This document shows, piece after piece, positions 7,161 through 11,322 of a stretch of DNA of 11,322 bases. The position numbers and the translations under genes were made by a program. Source of the DNA: Micrococcales bacterium (GTDB lineage Bacteria; Actinomycetota; Actinomycetes; Actinomycetales; Microbacteriaceae); contig CANESN010000016.1 in the NCBI GenBank assembly GCA_947441105.1, positions 1 to 11,322 on the forward strand, read 5' to 3'. Every line of letters begins with the position of its first letter. The stretch's first letter is position 1. Below the pieces are notes generated by a model. The model was not told where the DNA came from. It did not search any database and saw only the letters and a program-made list of their open reading frames with translations.

Positions 7161-7916
7161 CTAGTTTAGCGGGAGGTCTGAAGCAGCGCCGAAGCGTCGA
7201 TCACGATTCTGATAGGCCATGATCGCTTCCCAGAGCGTTTCCCTAGTGAAGTCTGGCCACAATTGCGGCATAAACATCATCTCGGCGTAGCTGGACTGCC
7301 AGAGCAAGAAGTTCGATGTCCTCAGTTCTCCGCTAGATCGAACAAATAAGTCCACATCTGGTAGTTCCGGAACGTAAAGTCTTGTGGCAATTGTTTTCTC
7401 GGTAATGGCCCCTGGCTTTAGTTTCCCGCTTTGAACCTGCAGTGCAATTTGGTTCACGGCATCGACTATTTCCTGGCGACCTCCGTAGTTCACCGCCATG
7501 GTCAAGGTGAGGCCAGTGTTCTTTGCCGTTAGCTCCTCAGCACTTTTGAGTTCTGAGATGACACTTGGCCAAAGCTTTGGTGTCCTGCCTGCCCAGCGGA
7601 TTCTCACGTTCCAGCTATTGAGCAGATCCCTGCGACGCCTGAGCACTTCTTTGTTGTAACCCATTAGAAAACGAACCTCCTCTGGGGATCGCTTCCAGTT
7701 TTCGGTACTAAACGCATATGCAGTGACGTTTTTGACGCCAGCTTCTATAGCTCCGGCCAAAACATCTAGCAGTGCCTGCTCTCCGGCTTTGTGGCCTTCG
7801 GTTCGCGTAAGACCTCTACTGTTGGCCCACCTTCCATTGCCATCCATCACAATCGCAATGTGGCCGGGGACTTTGGAAAATGCAGGAGCTTTGCGCGCAG
7901 GGTCAAATAGTTCCAC
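7161..7916 (-). CDS. uppS: Isoprenyl (undecaprenyl/decaprenyl) diphosphate synthase
   Basis: A cis-prenyltransferase that extends an allylic diphosphate with isopentenyl units to make the polyprenyl carrier of cell-wall synthesis; it acts at the cytoplasmic side of the membrane. With the chosen start it has 251 residues: catalytic Asp25 in IVMDGNGRW, then [18 protein letters not shown], and [20 protein letters not shown] near the C-terminus. Position beside recO matches the actinobacterial long-chain enzyme rather than the short-chain Z-farnesyl paralogue, but chain length is inferred. I prefer the GTG at 7914-7916, which shares one base with the recO stop (TAGTG) and has GGTGGAG about 8 nt upstream. 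An ATG at 7967 adds 17 residues but has no ribosome binding site and overlaps recO by 52 bp. Confidence 0.93.
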   Translation of the reverse strand: MELFDPARKAPAFSKVPGHIAIVMDGNGRWANSRGLTRTEGHKAGEQALLDVLAGAIEAGVKNVTAYAFSTENWKRSPEEVRFLMGYNKEVLRRRRDLLNSWNVRIRWAGRTPKLWPSVISELKSAEELTAKNTGLTLTMAVNYGGRQEIVDAVNQIALQVQSGKLKPGAITEKTIATRLYVPELPDVDLFVRSSGELRTSNFLLWQSSYAEMMFMPQLWPDFTRETLWEAIMAYQNRDRRFGAASDLPLN

Positions 7917-8638
7917 TAGGCCCGCTCCACCATGCTCATCGAACGCAACCCGCGCTCGAGTTGCCATTGCAAGTATGCCGAAATTACCGAACTCACGTTT
8001 GACTTCGCTCCGGGTTCGACAGTTGCTACCTCAGGCCAATTTCCGGCCAAAAGGTTGCGCATGTGCATTAGCCCAGCGGCTCCGAGTTTCACGGCTCCAG
8101 GAAGAGAGCATTCACCGCAGCTGACGTGACCGGTGTGGACAGAAAATGCCACCGGGTTCTCACTTTGACAACTTTGGCAGCTGCCAAGTTCCGGCACCCA
8201 GCCCGAGAGCGATAGCGCTCTCAAAAGATATGAGTCCAAAACCTGGGAGCCCTCGTGTTCGGAACCCGAAAGTGCTCTGAGTCCTCCTAGCAAAAGTAAG
8301 TACTGCTGAGAGTTGGAGGATTCTCTCGTCAGTCTTTCAGCGGCCTCAACCATGGCATTTGCCGCGGTGTATTTGGGGTAATCCGCAACTATCTGAGCGC
8401 CGTAGCTGGCAAGTTGCTCAACCTGTGAAACCGTGTCCAGGTTCTTACCTTCAAAAAGCTGCAGATCCGCGACCATAAAGGGTTCAAGTCTTGCGCCGAA
8501 GCGGCTGGAGGTTTTTCTGACGCCCTTCGCAACCGCTCTAATCTGCCCGTGCTCTTTGGTCAGGATTGTGAGGATGCGATCGACCTCACCCAGCTTGTGG
8601 GTGCGGAGAATGATTCCCTCATCGCGGTAGTGCGGCAT
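7916..8638 (-). CDS. recO: DNA repair protein RecO
   Basis: A 240-residue RecO, which helps load RecA on SSB-coated single-stranded DNA with RecR (and RecF) and promotes strand annealing. The N-terminal OB-fold begins [22 protein letters not shown], and a [16 protein letters not shown] block lies at 39-54. The C-terminal half contains a zinc finger with Cys154, Cys157, Cys174 and Cys177. Length is normal. The ATG at 8636-8638 matches the family N-terminus, but there is no Shine-Dalgarno ahead of it (CTTTCTTGC), so it may be read leaderless or by coupling from leuA, 41 bp upstream. Its stop shares one base with the uppS GTG. Confidence 0.94.
   Translation of the reverse strand: MPHYRDEGIILRTHKLGEVDRILTILTKEHGQIRAVAKGVRKTSSRFGARLEPFMVADLQLFEGKNLDTVSQVEQLASYGAQIVADYPKYTAANAMVEAAERLTRESSNSQQYLLLLGGLRALSGSEHEGSQVLDSYLLRALSLSGWVPELGSCQSCQSENPVAFSVHTGHVSCGECSLPGAVKLGAAGLMHMRNLLAGNWPEVATVEPGAKSNVSSVISAYLQWQLERGLRSMSMVERA
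8174..8222. repeat. Two inverted repeats inside recO
   Basis: A perfect 14-bp palindrome, TTGGCAGCTGCCAA (8174-8187), lies 17 bp from a 7-bp stem GAGAGCG/CGCTCTC with a four-base loop (8205-8222). The palindrome sits in the codons of the first zinc-finger Cys pair. No U-tract follows on the - strand. Codon constraint could explain one of them; having both so close is mildly unusual. Confidence 0.3.
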
Positions 8639-8645
8639 GCAAGAA

Positions 8646-8651
8646 AGTATC
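8646..8651 (-). promoter_or_regulatory. Weak -10-like element for leaderless recO
   Basis: GATACT (4 of 6 to TATAAT) ends 7 nt before the recO ATG, the spacing expected if transcription starts at the start codon. There is no recognisable -35 and no extended -10. The absence of a ribosome binding site for recO is the main reason to mention it. Confidence 0.22.
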
Positions 8652-8661
8652 GCCGAAGCTT

Positions 8662-8679
8662 GCCTGAAACCTGCTCAGG

Positions 8680-8680
<1 letters not shown>
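8662..8680 (-). other. Hairpin right after the leuA stop
   Basis: GCCTGA and TCAGGC form a perfect 6-bp stem with a 7-nt loop, starting in the last base of the leuA TAG. No U-run follows, so it is a doubtful terminator. It could reduce read-through from leuA into recO or protect the leuA 3' end. Confidence 0.35.
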
Positions 8681-10473
<1,793 letters not shown>

Positions 10474-10493
<20 letters not shown>

Positions 10494-10515
10494 TAAGCAA
10501 CAGAGCGGAACGCAT
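10474..10515 (-). CDS. Leucine-codon leader peptide ahead of leuA
   Basis: A 13-codon ORF, MRSALLLSGRDEA, with three consecutive Leu codons of different kinds (CTG, TTG, CTT) at positions 5-7 and a TAA stop 63 bp before leuA. Ribosomes slowed at these codons by scarce Leu-tRNA would uncover or cover the downstream pairing segments, as in classic attenuators; Leu-rich leader peptides before leuA are known in other actinobacteria. There is no separate ribosome binding site, but a -10-like element ends 6 nt before the ATG, so the message may begin at the A of the start codon. No homology search was possible. The call rests on position, Leu run, promoter spacing and overlap with the hairpins. Confidence 0.68.
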
Positions 10516-10521
10516 TCCCAA

Positions 10522-10550
10522 AATCTAGCACTAGAAGCCGAGTTTGCCTA
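10522..10550 (-). promoter_or_regulatory. Candidate leuA promoter in the 3' end of era
   Basis: An extended -10, TGC then TAGATT (10522-10530), is placed 17 bp from TAGGCA (10545-10550, 4 of 6 to TTGACA). The -10 ends 6 nt before the leader-peptide ATG, predicting a start at about 10515. The -35 and part of the spacer lie in the last codons of era and the -10 just after its stop. Confidence 0.5.
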
Positions 10551-11322
10551 GTTGCTTGGGGTTACGCTGCCAATCCGGAGCAACCCGGACCTGGATTGAA
10601 AGATGCACCGGGTAACCGAGCAGGGCTTGAATTTGCGTTCTTGCCTCAGAGCCAATCTTCTTGAGCATCGACCCTGCCTTGCCGATCACGATTCCCTTTT
10701 GGCTATCGCGTTCAACCCAAAGACTGACGTGAATATTTGGTTTGTCGTCGCTTAGAACTATCTCATCTAGGGTGACCGCAAGCGAGTGCGGCAACTCGTC
10801 GTCAACTAATTCAAGCGCTGCTTCGCGAACTAGTTCGCAGATCAGGTCGTCGTCACTCTCACCGGTCTCAACATCATCCGGGTAGAGCTTTGGGCTTACC
10901 GGAAGTTGCTTGAACAAAAGATCCGACAGCAATTCGACCTGAATGCCCTTGAGGCCCGAGACCGGAACAATCTCAGCCCAATCACCCAGAGCCTGAACGT
11001 CCATTAGGTGCTCGGCCAAGCGCTCTTTGGAAACTGTGTCCACTTTGGTGACAATCGCAATTTTCCTAGATTTAGGAAAACGCTCGAGGTCTGCAACGAT
11101 GTGCTTATCCCCCGGGCCCACTTTCTCGTTAGCGGGTGAGCAAAACGCAATTACATCAACATCGGTCAAGGTTGAGGTGACCAAATCATTTAGGCGCTGG
11201 CCCAAAAGGGTTCTTGGTCGGTGCACACCGGGCAGGTCGACAATGATCAGTTGGGAATCTTCGCGATTTAGAATCGCTCTAATTGCCTTGCGGGTGGTCT
11301 GCGGTTTAGAGCTGGTTATGGC
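10531..11322 (-). CDS. era: GTPase Era, N-terminus outside the window
   Basis: The C-terminal 263 residues of Era, the GTPase that binds the 3' end of 16S rRNA and assists 30S subunit maturation. The frame is open to the window edge, so about 35-40 residues with the P-loop are missing; the GTG near 11226 is internal. Numbering from the edge, QTTRKAI (8-14) is the G2 region, DLPGVHRP (29-36) the G3 region with Leu in place of the usual Thr, TKVD is the actinobacterial form of NKxD, and PVSGLKG marks G5. The KH RNA-binding domain shows GIVIGKAGSMLKKIG and ends in QLGKLGF. The stop (10531-10533) directly precedes the promoter-like sequence of leuA, so leuA can be expressed separately from era. 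Confidence 0.96.
   Translation of the reverse strand, partial: AITSSKPQTTRKAIRAILNREDSQLIIVDLPGVHRPRTLLGQRLNDLVTSTLTDVDVIAFCSPANEKVGPGDKHIVADLERFPKSRKIAIVTKVDTVSKERLAEHLMDVQALGDWAEIVPVSGLKGIQVELLSDLLFKQLPVSPKLYPDDVETGESDDDLICELVREAALELVDDELPHSLAVTLDEIVLSDDKPNIHVSLWVERDSQKGIVIGKAGSMLKKIGSEARTQIQALLGYPVHLSIQVRVAPDWQRNPKQLGKLGF

Noticed and set aside
7723..8124. 133-codon open frame on the + strand opposite uppS/recO
   Set aside because: Its composition is that of a reversed coding strand and it spans the junction of two good genes.

Overview
This window looks like a chromosomal housekeeping region of an actinobacterium. The order era - leuA - recO - uppS - glyS - dusB - dgt - dnaG - tRNA-Asn, the actinobacterial style of the proteins (dimeric glycyl-tRNA synthetase, long class I LeuA, MAGR-type DnaG N-terminus, Era with TKVD in place of NKxD) and a base composition near half G+C by eye suggest Microbacteriaceae, perhaps the moderate-GC freshwater 'Luna' group (Rhodoluna/Aquiluna). 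That placement is inference from family knowledge; no search was run.

Layout, left to right: a 5'-truncated peptide deformylase gene (def) on the + strand converges on, and overlaps by 12 bp, the azlC-azlD pair on the - strand, which encodes a putative branched-chain amino acid exporter. A long hairpin covers the two stop codons. A tRNA-Asn(GTT) gene lies just upstream of azlC. All remaining genes are also on the - strand and, in transcription order from the right edge, are era (cut by the window end), a leucine leader peptide plus leuA, recO, uppS, glyS, dusB, dgt and dnaG. No gap exceeds 120 bp. Several junctions are tight: 1-bp overlap recO/uppS, 1 bp glyS/dusB, 0 bp dusB/dgt, 9 bp dgt/dnaG, 4-bp overlap azlC/azlD. 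This suggests long polycistronic transcription with translational coupling.

Functionally the block joins ribosome maturation (Era), leucine synthesis (LeuA), recombinational repair (RecO), the cell-wall lipid carrier (UppS), translation (GlyRS, tRNA-Asn, DusB tRNA modification, Def), dNTP control (Dgt) and replication priming (DnaG).

The most interesting element is the 120-bp era-leuA gap. It contains a promoter-like sequence, an apparently leaderless 13-codon ORF with three consecutive Leu codons, and mutually exclusive inverted repeats running up to the leuA ribosome binding site. This has the architecture of a leucine attenuator, apparently without an intrinsic terminator U-tract. Otherwise the genes are ordinary members of known families, and I see no mobile element, CRISPR array, phage or defence system.
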